64,000 bases of DNA from a virus. Every line of letters starts with the position of its first letter. Within the stretch, counting starts at the first letter, position 1. A model generated the notes under the pieces. The model saw only the letters and a program-made list of their open reading frames with translations. It was not told the DNA's origin and searched no databases. Shown here one piece after another: positions 29,359-38,796 of the stretch. The DNA lies in the IMG/VR virus record IMGVR_UViG_3300048904_000123, positions 1 through 64,000 of that record; one strand, given 5' to 3'. The position numbers and the translations under genes were made by a program.

Positions 29359-31329
29359 CTACGTGATCAAGGGCCACTGGTATGCGTACTTGGAAGACGG
29401 TCCGACCTCAGTGATCGTCATGGTCGTTGCATCGTTTCCTGTACCAGCGTACCTATTCCAGGTGGTAGTGTTTGCGCCAGTAGCAAGACCGCAGAGGACG
29501 GAAGTCGTCACAATGTCAGCAGTCGTATCATTAACGATGTAGGTATAGAAGTTAAGCAAGTTTACTGACGCTCCTCCAATGATTGGAGTACGCTGCGCCG
29601 TGAAAATAAGCGCACCAGCAGCCGTTGTTCCCTTTCTAAGACGCCACAGTACGGCCTGTGTAGTTGAGCTTGAGATCCCCCCCTTGATCTCAAACCTGTA
29701 AGCCGTCTTTTTCTTAAAGCGGAACGAGTCGAAATACATTGTTTCCGTCTCGTCACCACCGACAAGACCGTTATGCGGAGAAGTATAAGCTACTGCAGTG
29801 TATGTCGTCTTGTCATCCAGCCAGCGGGCAGCCTCAGGGCTGCAGATAAAGATGTCCGACCGCTCACCCTGTGCCGTGAAAGTCCTGGCAGCAATCGGCA
29901 CTGCCCACTCGGGCAGACCAAAGGCGTGCGTCGATGCCGGATATGTCTTGCTGTCCACGATAAAGAACTGGGTGTTGGCGCTCATCCACGTGGTTGCGCC
30001 GCCCGTCCCGATGCCAGGCACGAGTCCGTAGTACAACGTCTCGCCCGGCTTGAGCGGAATGCCTCCACTCGTGCCGCGAATCTGCGTCGAGAAGTCTGCA
30101 GTGTTTGCCGGGAAGACAGCAACGTTGCTCGGCATAGGCACGTTCAGCGTACCTGCAGGCAAAGCGTTGTAGTGCGCGCCAATGCCAGTAAAGACTAGGT
30201 TGCCTTCCCAGCTAAAGTTGGTTCCATCCCAGGCAAGCTGACCACTCGTTCGCCATGTCCACGAGATGTCGTTTGCCGCTCGCAGTGGGCTACTCCGCCA
30301 CGAGCCCGACGACCATTCACCGTTCTGGTAGTACGTTCCCCAAGGGAATGCTGAGTACTCGTCTCGCTCCGTCCAGCCGAGTCCAGCGTTGTTGAACCCC
30401 ACCCAACCTTGCATGGGCTCGATGGTATCCTGCTTGATAGCGACCATGCGACCAGTCGACGGGTCACCGACGTTGAAGGCAGAGCCGTACGTCGTGACCG
30501 ACATCAGGTACGTTGTGCTAGCTGCCGTCGACTGAATGGGTACGATGCGGAACCAGAACTCGATTGGCGCACGGATGCCAGTCTTGACCAGTGCCACATC
30601 GATAGCCAGCTCGGCGTCCGGGTTACGGGACAGATTCGTCTGCGGAAGCAACCGCATCCAGAATGCCTTGTTCCCCTCGTCGCCCTCGAGGTCAACAACC
30701 ATGGCGTCCGAGATACTGAAACTGTACTTGCGACAGTTCTTGTTCCACGTCACCACGAGGTCGATGATGCCGTCGATCTGCGAACCGCCGCTTGCTCCTG
30801 CCCACGGACCAACCAGCATACCGGAGCCGACGGGCAAGCTGGGTGCCGCAAGCTTGACGTTGATGCGTCGCTCGTAGATGTCACTGACGGGCGGACCAGT
30901 CTGCGGACCCTCGGCTGTGGCATTGAACGCCAGGTTACTCAGACCAGCGACCTGCTGGTTGAGCGTGTACTCGCCACCGCTCAGGATGCGAGTGATGTAC
31001 GGCTGGCCGCGGAAGTTCTCCACGTATACGAGACCACCAGGTCCAATAGTGCTGGTCTCGACCAGCGTAACTGTGCGATAGTCGCCCAAGTCCTTCGGGA
31101 TCGAGCCAGGAAAGATGCCCACCTCGATCGGACCGTCATCGCCGGTGAACCATACGCTCGCACGAAGGCGAGCGATGTCCACGTTCATGACTCGTCCGAC
31201 GTTAGGGTTCGTGCCCTTCGCGTCTACTGTGTTGGATGCGACCTGTCGGAACACATCCCTCACACGCATGGCAACACGGGGGTCTGCGAAGTCCAGACCC
31301 GCCGTGCTGCTGCTGTCAACATCTGCCAT
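29359..31329 (-). CDS. Minor tail protein, probable tail-tip/receptor-binding component (656 aa)
   Basis: ATG at 31329 overlaps the previous TAA. An N-terminal helical segment (residues 15-50) is followed by a beta-rich body with many Thr, Ser, Gly and aromatic residues, typical of tail fibre or tip proteins. The last 200 residues may be a carbohydrate-binding beta sandwich. It is the final structural gene before lysis, the usual place for receptor-binding proteins. No enzymatic motif is visible. Confidence 0.75.
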   Translation of the reverse strand: MADVDSSSTAGLDFADPRVAMRVRDVFRQVASNTVDAKGTNPNVGRVMNVDIARLRASVWFTGDDGPIEVGIFPGSIPKDLGDYRTVTLVETSTIGPGGLVYVENFRGQPYITRILSGGEYTLNQQVAGLSNLAFNATAEGPQTGPPVSDIYERRINVKLAAPSLPVGSGMLVGPWAGASGGSQIDGIIDLVVTWNKNCRKYSFSISDAMVVDLEGDEGNKAFWMRLLPQTNLSRNPDAELAIDVALVKTGIRAPIEFWFRIVPIQSTAASTTYLMSVTTYGSAFNVGDPSTGRMVAIKQDTIEPMQGWVGFNNAGLGWTERDEYSAFPWGTYYQNGEWSSGSWRSSPLRAANDISWTWRTSGQLAWDGTNFSWEGNLVFTGIGAHYNALPAGTLNVPMPSNVAVFPANTADFSTQIRGTSGGIPLKPGETLYYGLVPGIGTGGATTWMSANTQFFIVDSKTYPASTHAFGLPEWAVPIAARTFTAQGERSDIFICSPEAARWLDDKTTYTAVAYTSPHNGLVGGDETETMYFDSFRFKKKTAYRFEIKGGISSSTTQAVLWRLRKGTTAAGALIFTAQRTPIIGGASVNLLNFYTYIVNDTTADIVTTSVLCGLATGANTTTWNRYAGTGNDATTMTITEVGPSSKYAYQWPLIT

Positions 31330-34300
31330 TACGAGAACTCCGTTGCACTCTTTGTGCCCACCACTGTGACGCGGCGAGCTGTCCCAGACATTGGCCCAAG
31401 GTCCATCGGGATCGTGAAGCTACTGAGCAGGAACCGGTTCGGTGTATACAGGTCGTCGGTCGGCTGCCTGATCTCCACGATCTGACTTGCATCCAGGAAG
31501 GGTAGAACCAGCGATTCGAAGTTAACCGAATACTCTTCGAGTGAACTGATACGTAGCTGCGTGTCCGCGTAGTCCTGCGCCTGATCTACGGTGGTAAACA
31601 GGTCAGACTCGTACGTCTGGACGCGGTCACCCATTCGACTGATCCGCGTGGGCGAGCCTTCCAGGGTGTTCAACGCTTCGGCGAATACAATCTGACTTAC
31701 CGAGTTGCCAGTCACGGCACCACCCAGTTCGTCAGGTTCTCCACCAATCGTTGAACCAGTTACAATGATGTGGTTGAAGATAAGCGAGTCATTGCTCGAC
31801 TTGCTGTAGCTAACCAGCGAGCCGCCGCCATCCGTGCTGAACGACCACGCGAGCGGATCGGTAGAAGGGTCAGGGTAGGGCTGCATTGTGAGGCGTCCGT
31901 CTCCCCGGAAGAACACTTCGTATCCGATCGAGTCAGCGATCTGCTGCATCACTTCCCATCGCTCGGTACCACGGGTGAAGACCAGATCCTTTGTGTACGC
32001 TTGTCCCGTTGCTGGCATAGCGAACTTGGTCACACCTGCGTTAGCCGCCAGTGCGATAATGATGTCTTCAACCTTGGTGCCGATCGGGAAGCTCAGCGTG
32101 TTCGACAGTTTTGAGACGATGCACTTCTTTGCATAGTCTCGACCGGTAACCTTGACCTCGTTCGGGAAGCGATCCGAGTCGATGCGGTCGATCATGAACT
32201 CGCCGAGCTGAGTCTCCCAGCGCTTCCACATGCCTGCCGTCTCGTCATAGTACCTGATACCCCACATGCACTTCAGTATCTTGTCGAACCAGAAGCCATC
32301 GTTAGGCTCATCGTTCAGGCGTCGGTCCGTGTTGTCGAGCGTGAACTCGCAGATCCGCTTCTCGTCACGCTCTCGGTCGACAGTCACCGAGCCGGTGATC
32401 AGTCTGGCGTCCCAGTTGGGAATGTCAAACTTTGTCAAGCCGTCCGCTTCGTAGATCTCCACTCGCCGGTAGATACGAACCAGACCGCCTGTCAATTCCT
32501 TTACGACGCGGTCGATCGGATAGCCGAGCGATGGGAGCACGGGCTCGAGCTGGTCAACCCTTGGCGGTATATTGAACGCGGCGATGGCTAGGCTGTCGGC
32601 TGGCGCCTCCGAGCTAAGCACTGCCCACTGGAAGGTGGATGTCTTTGTCGTAGTAGAGAACGACTGCCAGCGAATGTCTGATGTAACCTGGACCTGGCCA
32701 GTCACAGACCAGCGTAGATCCGAGTTGATCGAGACACTACTGTTCACACCCCAGCGGAGATCAGAGTTCACGGACACGGAGCCCGCACTCGTCCACCGCA
32801 GATCACTGTTAACCGTCACCTGGTTGTAGCTCAACCAGCGCAGATCAGAGTTAACGGTTACAGTAGATTGCACTGCCCAGCGTAGATCGCTGTTCTTTGA
32901 AACTGCACTTGCTACCGTCCAGCGAAGATCACTGTTGACGGATACCGATCCAGCGCTCGTCCACCGAAGATCGCTGTTGACAGCAACCTGCGAGTAACTT
33001 ATCCATCGAAGATCGCTGTTGACAGCAACCTGCTGCGACACCGACCAGCGTAGATCTGAACTCTTCGAGACCGCGTTGTATGACAACCAACGTAGATCAG
33101 AGTTAACAGATATCGTGCTGGCTACAGTCCACCTGAGATCCGAGCTGACCGACACCGAACCTGCACTGCTCCACCGCAGGTCAGAGTTAACTGATACCTG
33201 CTGCGATACAGACCAGCGTAGATCGCACGACTTAGATACGGAACTGTACACCGCCCAGCGAAGATCGCTGTTCGCGCTAACCTGCTGCGACACCGACCAG
33301 CGCAGGTCGCTGCTAACAGGAACCTGCTGCAACACAGCCCAGCGAAGATCACTGCTAGTGGAGACTGTACTGTTGACACCCCACCGCAGGTCACTGCTCT
33401 TTGCGACAGTAGTTACCGCAGTGTTGTAGTTGTCAACAGCCGAGATGTTGTTCGTACCAGCGTCGCGGTGCGTCTCAAAGTTCGTGACGATGTTCGGGCT
33501 GGAGTTCAGCCACGTGGGTTTCGCCAGCGTACGCTGAGTCGTCCAGGTCGCACCGTCCGGGCTGCTCTGAAACAGAACGTTGGTTCCACTGATAATAATC
33601 TGGAACCATGCGTGCGTTACAGAGTTATACGTGATCGACGTGGCCGATGCGTCGAAGTACGCAGTCTGGTTTGAACAGTAAAACACACCGTTCAAGATAT
33701 CGATATAGATTCCGAGCTGCGTACCAGCCGGCTTCGACTGGTCGTACACCATCATTTGCAGGTAGCACTCGGTGCTGGCTCCGTTAGATGCGCCCGGGAT
33801 CAGGCGAGCGTACACGCTGTCGAACTTCGTGTACGTCTTGCTTGTCAGGCCGGTGTACGTGGTGCTGGTGGTGAACTGCATCTGCTGCGAAGCCTCAGAC
33901 GCAAGACCATAGCTTGACCACTTGGTCGTGTCGAGACTGTTGTCATTGAAGTCATCCGACACGGAGCTGGACAGCTTGGTTGCAACTTCGCGCAGCACGG
34001 TGGCGGACATGACGCCAGAGCTGCTACCGGTACAGGTGAAACCAACTGTTAGTGCGTTGGTAGTAGCACCAGCACTTACGACAGCACCAAAGGTGTACGT
34101 CGTCGTCTGGTTGCCCGAGCTGTTACCGAGGCGGCTCCATGCAGTGACCGTGCCGAACGTCTCACTCGTGGCCGAGAGAGTCGGCGAAGTAATCGCCGTA
34201 GTGAAGTCTGTGTTCAGTGCAATGCCGACGTGCATCATGTCGCCGACAGCAAGTGCCTGCGTCCAGGTACCAGTCACGGCAGTGTAGTTCGTGCCGTTTG

Positions 34301-34694
34301 TGGTATCTGAAGCACTAGCGCTGAACGGAAGAGCCCAGCTGCCCACGGTGCCAGAGAACACGTCCATGACGCCGCTCAGTGCAGCGCCGGTGCCACCGGT
34401 ACTTGTGATGGTTACTGAACCGGTCTCGGTCCCATCGAGGATTCGATAGAACTTGGCAACTGCAGTTGGTCCAGTATCCGCTGCATTCGTTCCGGTACCA
34501 CCGTTTGCTGCTGAACCAGATACGGCCGCCCACCCAGCAGGTGCAGTGAATGTGGCAGTACTTGGCTTAGCGCTTACTGTGATGATAGCGAGACGACCAG
34601 CTACGACGCCCACGTAAGGGACGTTGTAGCTGGTCGTACCACCTGCCACAGTCGCAGTCGTGACACCGGTCGATGCGGCAAGTGTAATAGTCAC
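31329..34694 (-). CDS. Large minor tail protein with 18 DLRW repeats (1121 aa)
   Basis: GTG at 34694. The N-terminal 410 residues hold two beta-sandwich-like domains rich in Thr, Gly and Ala. Residues about 425-690 are a 14-residue repeat with the core NSDLRW: 18 clear copies plus one degenerate. The C-terminal 390 residues (YRRVEIYEADGL onward, with RLNDEPNDGFWFDK and GRDYAKKC) resemble a tail hub/baseplate protein. The repeats probably form an elongated beta structure between a tip domain and the hub. It is adjacent to the other tail genes. Confidence 0.82.
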   Translation of the reverse strand: MTITLAASTGVTTATVAGGTTSYNVPYVGVVAGRLAIITVSAKPSTATFTAPAGWAAVSGSAANGGTGTNAADTGPTAVAKFYRILDGTETGSVTITSTGGTGAALSGVMDVFSGTVGSWALPFSASASDTTNGTNYTAVTGTWTQALAVGDMMHVGIALNTDFTTAITSPTLSATSETFGTVTAWSRLGNSSGNQTTTYTFGAVVSAGATTNALTVGFTCTGSSSGVMSATVLREVATKLSSSVSDDFNDNSLDTTKWSSYGLASEASQQMQFTTSTTYTGLTSKTYTKFDSVYARLIPGASNGASTECYLQMMVYDQSKPAGTQLGIYIDILNGVFYCSNQTAYFDASATSITYNSVTHAWFQIIISGTNVLFQSSPDGATWTTQRTLAKPTWLNSSPNIVTNFETHRDAGTNNISAVDNYNTAVTTVAKSSDLRWGVNSTVSTSSDLRWAVLQQVPVSSDLRWSVSQQVSANSDLRWAVYSSVSKSCDLRWSVSQQVSVNSDLRWSSAGSVSVSSDLRWTVASTISVNSDLRWLSYNAVSKSSDLRWSVSQQVAVNSDLRWISYSQVAVNSDLRWTSAGSVSVNSDLRWTVASAVSKNSDLRWAVQSTVTVNSDLRWLSYNQVTVNSDLRWTSAGSVSVNSDLRWGVNSSVSINSDLRWSVTGQVQVTSDIRWQSFSTTTKTSTFQWAVLSSEAPADSLAIAAFNIPPRVDQLEPVLPSLGYPIDRVVKELTGGLVRIYRRVEIYEADGLTKFDIPNWDARLITGSVTVDRERDEKRICEFTLDNTDRRLNDEPNDGFWFDKILKCMWGIRYYDETAGMWKRWETQLGEFMIDRIDSDRFPNEVKVTGRDYAKKCIVSKLSNTLSFPIGTKVEDIIIALAANAGVTKFAMPATGQAYTKDLVFTRGTERWEVMQQIADSIGYEVFFRGDGRLTMQPYPDPSTDPLAWSFSTDGGGSLVSYSKSSNDSLIFNHIIVTGSTIGGEPDELGGAVTGNSVSQIVFAEALNTLEGSPTRISRMGDRVQTYESDLFTTVDQAQDYADTQLRISSLEEYSVNFESLVLPFLDASQIVEIRQPTDDLYTPNRFLLSSFTIPMDLGPMSGTARRVTVVGTKSATEFS
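32620..33420 (-). repeat. Tandem 42-bp repeats encoding the 14-residue DLRW units
   Basis: Nineteen consecutive units of 42 bp lie within the tail gene; 18 encode S-D-(L/I)-R-W. The units differ at many positions and keep the reading frame, and some copies form higher-order pairs (for example the SAG and YNQ types alternate), which suggests duplication of multi-unit blocks. Confidence 0.85.
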
Positions 34695-34717
34695 GCCGAC
34701 CGCCTATCTGGTAATGA

Positions 34718-35248
34718 CTACGGGAGGGTGTCGCCGGTGTAGGTGAGAACCACGCCGTCCGGGTTGAGTGCGGTTGCGCCTGCGGTCACGACTCGCTTGA
34801 GCCAGATCGCCTGCACCGTACCAGGTGCCATATTACCGATCGTCAGAGGACCGTTGCCGAAGGTGCCGACACCAGTCGGTGCCGTGGTCTCCGAGGCGAT
34901 GGTCGCCGACTGTGCGGATGCACTCGCCAGCGCCGTGACACCAAGGTTGTCCAGTGCGATGGTGATCGTGCCGCCACCTGCGGTCTGGCTTGCAATGGTG
35001 ACCTGCACGTTCGACCAGGTCAACGAGGCGTGGTTGTTGTGGACAAAGTAGCAGCGGTAGTCGGTCATGCCCGCCGCTGCTTCGGAACCACTCACCGGGT
35101 CGAACAGGTTGCTGAGCGTGGCGTCAGTGACCGCCGTGGTGGAGACGTACTTGCCGAGGCTCGTCGCCGGGGTGCCCGCGGTGCTGTTACCCGCCGAGCC
35201 GGACGGCGTGCTGAGCTTCAGCAGGATGTCAGATGCTGCGATTGCCAT
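34718..35248 (-). CDS. Virion structural protein, probably tail-associated (176 aa)
   Basis: ATG at 35248 after AGGGAGTC. The protein is beta-rich, Ala/Thr/Gly/Ser-rich, with only one Cys and no membrane segment, as in Ig-like virion proteins. It lies between two large minor tail proteins and could be a tail-tip adapter. The family is not recognised. Confidence 0.65.
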   Translation of the reverse strand: MAIAASDILLKLSTPSGSAGNSTAGTPATSLGKYVSTTAVTDATLSNLFDPVSGSEAAAGMTDYRCYFVHNNHASLTWSNVQVTIASQTAGGGTITIALDNLGVTALASASAQSATIASETTAPTGVGTFGNGPLTIGNMAPGTVQAIWLKRVVTAGATALNPDGVVLTYTGDTLP

Positions 35249-35256
35249 GGGACTCC

Positions 35257-38200
35257 CTACGTCGTTGCGACTCGAGCGGTCAGCTCTTCGTCGATGATCT
35301 GAATGTACGGGATGGAAAGATCGGCAAAGTCTGTAGGACCACCGTACCCAGCCACCCGCGTCGAGTCGATATTTCCAAGTGATACCAGCACTACGTCACC
35401 GAATGGAGACTTGATGTAGATGCTGTTGTACTGCGACGAGACAAGTTCAAAGAACTCCCGGTCACGTCGCGCCGTCGCTGGGTTGCGCAGATGAATCGCC
35501 AGCGTACCCGAGTAGCCCAGGTCGTCACCGATCTGAACCTGCCGTCCGCGACCGACGACGTGGATCGTCTCTTGCTCAACCTCTCGCGAGAAGTTATCTC
35601 CCGTGACGTTGGATGCTTCAAAGCTTGCGATGCCACCCAGGAGAACCTGGGGGACAAAGTAATAACGCTGCGACGTTAGTGTCACCGTCTGGAAGCTAGC
35701 GACATCCGACTCGATGAGTGATCCGAATCGGTCAGCCACCTGCACAACGACGTAGTCTGCAGCGATGTTCACTGGTGCGAGGTAGTCGTCGTACGAGTAG
35801 CTCGTCGCGTCATCCGAGGTCTCGAACAGCAGGTACCAGGTGTGCGCACTGTCGTAGATATCCAGGGCCGAGATTGAAGTCTTCATATACCGCCGGTATA
35901 CCCGGTACGCAACGAAGTCTGAATCCTGACCCGTGCTCGTCCACGACACGTTCACCTTGAAGTCACTAGGTACTGTGACACTCAAGCCAGACGCAGGTGC
36001 GGGCGGCGTCCAGGTTGTCGAGAAGTACTGCGTCGCCTCATCGATCAGGCCCGCCGTATCCTGTACCTGGACTGTCACGCCGTACTGGTGACCATTGACA
36101 AGAACCTGCGTCGTCGGCGTGTAGGCGATACTATCACCCGCAAGCCAATAGCTGTCAAGCAACATGTTGGATGCTGCTGCCGACGGAAGGTGCAGTGACA
36201 ACTGATCGATGTAGGCAGTATCGCCGACGCCAGGTGTCGAGACAACTCCCGCGAAGATCGAGGCGAACGCAGCGCCAACCGGTGCCGTGAACGTGCCCGA
36301 CAGGTACTGCCAGGTGTTCGCCAACGGTGTAGCCGTGGTCGAGCTACTGGAGATGAACGTCATGCTCGAGTCGTACCAGCCGACGCCGAGGATGATAGGC
36401 TTGTTGACTGTCGTTGGGTTAATCCACCCCTCAACAGCGTACGCCTGGCCTGGCGTAGTCGCTGGTCGCTGAGCCGAGGACAGCTCAACCTGCGATGCAG
36501 CCGAGGTTCCATCGGGAGTCACCACACACGAGAACGATCCGCTCTTCGCCTTGACGCTCGACTGTGCAATCGTTCCACCTGCGCTGACGTTCCACCCTGT
36601 CGTGCCGGTCTCGAACGAGTAGTTGGTCAGCAGGTTGGGCGTCGTGTTGTCGAAGACAGTTACACGATACGCCTTCTGTGCGCGACCACCGTTGCCCGAG
36701 AACGTCCAGGTAAAAGTCGGCAGCGCCGAGTTGACCGGGGTGATCCCGTCAGGGTAAACGATCTGCACGTCAGGGATCTGACCGATAGCAAACTCGATCG
36801 CAGTGCTCGCCGGACCCGTGACAGCGTCGGCATCCTTCAACTGTACCGACCAGTCGAGCGGAGCATCCATCAAACCCAGCGACACCGGGTCGATCGAGAC
36901 TGTCACCGAAGTTGCACTCGATGCCACGAAGCCAGTGTCAACGATGCTGGCAAACGTATCACGGCGACGCACGATCAGGCGATACGCTGTCTGCGTATCT
37001 GTCGGCTCAGTGTCGCTCCGTGTCCACGAGAACGAGTAGTTGTTACTCGAGGAGTATGGAACGATGCTGGATGCCGTCGGAAAGATCGGTGTCGCAGATG
37101 GTGGGTGGCTGACGGAGAACACCGTTGTGCTCGACCACGCACCCGGGGTGTCCTTGTCCGACACCACTCGGGCTCGCCAGTACCACGCACCCTGCGTCAG
37201 TGCAGCCGCCGCGTTCGGGGTCGCAACTGACACCTGCTTGCCCCCACCGGACAGACCGTCGGTGCTGCCGAAGTACTGCAGCGCACTGTCAGGCTGAATG
37301 ATGTCCTTCAGCGAGGCGGTGAACGTGCTGTTCGTAGCGACGTTGATCTCAATCTTGCCGTACAGGTTCGGCTGCAGGTTGGCGTTGTCAACTCGCACAC
37401 GGTACGTCGGACGGCTCGTCGGCTCGACAGCGTACGGTGACAGGGGCACCGGTGCGTCGAACGTATCCTCCGAGACGAACCGAAGAACACGCGGCACTGA
37501 TGTCGAGACCGTGTTGCCTGCCGGTCCATAGATGGCCAACCAGTCGTAGTATTTCAGGCCCGCACCGACGCGCCTGTTGTCCCCACCGTAGATTGCTATC
37601 GGACCACCGTTGCCGTAAAAGGCGCTGTCGGATGGCCGGGGAACGGCGTCAACGACCGCCGTCGCATACGACGATGACGGGGAGGGGAACGTCATGGAGA
37701 CTTCCCGAACGATCCTTGGCGACGACCCGGTACCGATACCTGCGAACCCAAAGAGCAGCCGGTTGTCCTTGTACGTCGCGGACCAGTAGGTGCGTCCGTT
37801 GTACGACGGATCAATCTTGAAGTAGTTGGACAGTGAGATGGTACTCACGTATCCAGCCTTCGTAATGATGCTCGGTGTTGACTGGTTGCCGGACGTGAGC
37901 TTGATCGCGAAAAAGTTGGGGATGCCTGCGCCGACGACTCCAGCAATCAGGTACCGCGTCGCATCGATGGTGAACAGCATAGCTCGGCGTGTGCCAGCCG
38001 CTTGGTTCTTGTTGAGCGACGTGTACCAACTGCCCAGCAGCGTAGCCGAGTTGAGCGTACCCGTCGAGACGTTATAACTGTACTCTTCGAGTTGATCGCC
38101 CGAGTCCGTGGTGTTCAAGGTCTTGGTTCCGTAGATCAAGAACTTGATTACGTTCGAGACGACACCGCCGCCCTGGATGGCGACACTTACATCCTCGCTA

Positions 38201-38793
38201 CCGGCACGCACGAACAGTCCAGAGCCCACGAGGTTGCGGGTCATCGACCTCACCCACGTGCCCGAGTTGTTACGCACGTAGACCTTGAGGTCTGCGCCAG
38301 CTCCGGTGGATGCCTGCATGTCGTAGACTGCAACAGCCGCCGTAGCGGTTCCGGTCAGATCAATATCGATCGACCGGAACCGCTGGCTGATGGACCCCGA
38401 CGCCTGCACTACCTCGTTCGCGACGAACGTCAAGGCGCCGGCCGAGTAAGACCAGCGGGTGACGTTGAGGCTCCAGTCCACACCCTGCCATGCGACCCAG
38501 ACGGAGTTGTCCGAGGCGACCGACATGCTGGCGATCGCGTTGACCGTGGCCGAGGCCGGCGCAACAGTCGGCGCGTACGAGGCCGCCAGCGTGAAGGTCG
38601 TTCTGCTTGCGTCGTTGGAAACGTACAGGTGAATCTTTGCGACGCCAGTGACGTCCGTGCCGCTGGACGCAGCCAGGTTGGTGTCGATGACCATCGAGAC
38701 AGTCCGACCGTCTGACAGCGTTGCAATGGCACGCTTGATGACGGGCGCGAACTGCGCCGTCGTCCCCACCTGCCTTAGCTGCGTACCCGCCAT
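35257..38793 (-). CDS. Large minor tail protein with fibronectin-like and carbohydrate-binding domains (1178 aa)
   Basis: ATG at 38793. The first 400 residues look like a beta-propeller-type region (repeating Trp/Asp/Ser strands). Around residues 440-700 there are several fibronectin-III-like beta domains. Near residue 720 NLLTNYSFETGTTGWNVSAG is the typical start of a CBM4/9-like carbohydrate-binding module. The last 150 residues resemble a tail attachment domain. It probably contacts the host wall polysaccharide during adsorption. Confidence 0.78.
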   Translation of the reverse strand: MAGTQLRQVGTTAQFAPVIKRAIATLSDGRTVSMVIDTNLAASSGTDVTGVAKIHLYVSNDASRTTFTLAASYAPTVAPASATVNAIASMSVASDNSVWVAWQGVDWSLNVTRWSYSAGALTFVANEVVQASGSISQRFRSIDIDLTGTATAAVAVYDMQASTGAGADLKVYVRNNSGTWVRSMTRNLVGSGLFVRAGSEDVSVAIQGGGVVSNVIKFLIYGTKTLNTTDSGDQLEEYSYNVSTGTLNSATLLGSWYTSLNKNQAAGTRRAMLFTIDATRYLIAGVVGAGIPNFFAIKLTSGNQSTPSIITKAGYVSTISLSNYFKIDPSYNGRTYWSATYKDNRLLFGFAGIGTGSSPRIVREVSMTFPSPSSSYATAVVDAVPRPSDSAFYGNGGPIAIYGGDNRRVGAGLKYYDWLAIYGPAGNTVSTSVPRVLRFVSEDTFDAPVPLSPYAVEPTSRPTYRVRVDNANLQPNLYGKIEINVATNSTFTASLKDIIQPDSALQYFGSTDGLSGGGKQVSVATPNAAAALTQGAWYWRARVVSDKDTPGAWSSTTVFSVSHPPSATPIFPTASSIVPYSSSNNYSFSWTRSDTEPTDTQTAYRLIVRRRDTFASIVDTGFVASSATSVTVSIDPVSLGLMDAPLDWSVQLKDADAVTGPASTAIEFAIGQIPDVQIVYPDGITPVNSALPTFTWTFSGNGGRAQKAYRVTVFDNTTPNLLTNYSFETGTTGWNVSAGGTIAQSSVKAKSGSFSCVVTPDGTSAASQVELSSAQRPATTPGQAYAVEGWINPTTVNKPIILGVGWYDSSMTFISSSSTTATPLANTWQYLSGTFTAPVGAAFASIFAGVVSTPGVGDTAYIDQLSLHLPSAAASNMLLDSYWLAGDSIAYTPTTQVLVNGHQYGVTVQVQDTAGLIDEATQYFSTTWTPPAPASGLSVTVPSDFKVNVSWTSTGQDSDFVAYRVYRRYMKTSISALDIYDSAHTWYLLFETSDDATSYSYDDYLAPVNIAADYVVVQVADRFGSLIESDVASFQTVTLTSQRYYFVPQVLLGGIASFEASNVTGDNFSREVEQETIHVVGRGRQVQIGDDLGYSGTLAIHLRNPATARRDREFFELVSSQYNSIYIKSPFGDVVLVSLGNIDSTRVAGYGGPTDFADLSIPYIQIIDEELTARVATT

Positions 38794-38796
38794 TGT

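Noticed and set aside
32620-33420. Regular 42-bp repeats that might suggest a CRISPR array.
   Set aside because: The units keep the reading frame of a tail protein, differ in sequence and have no spacers; no cas gene cluster is present.
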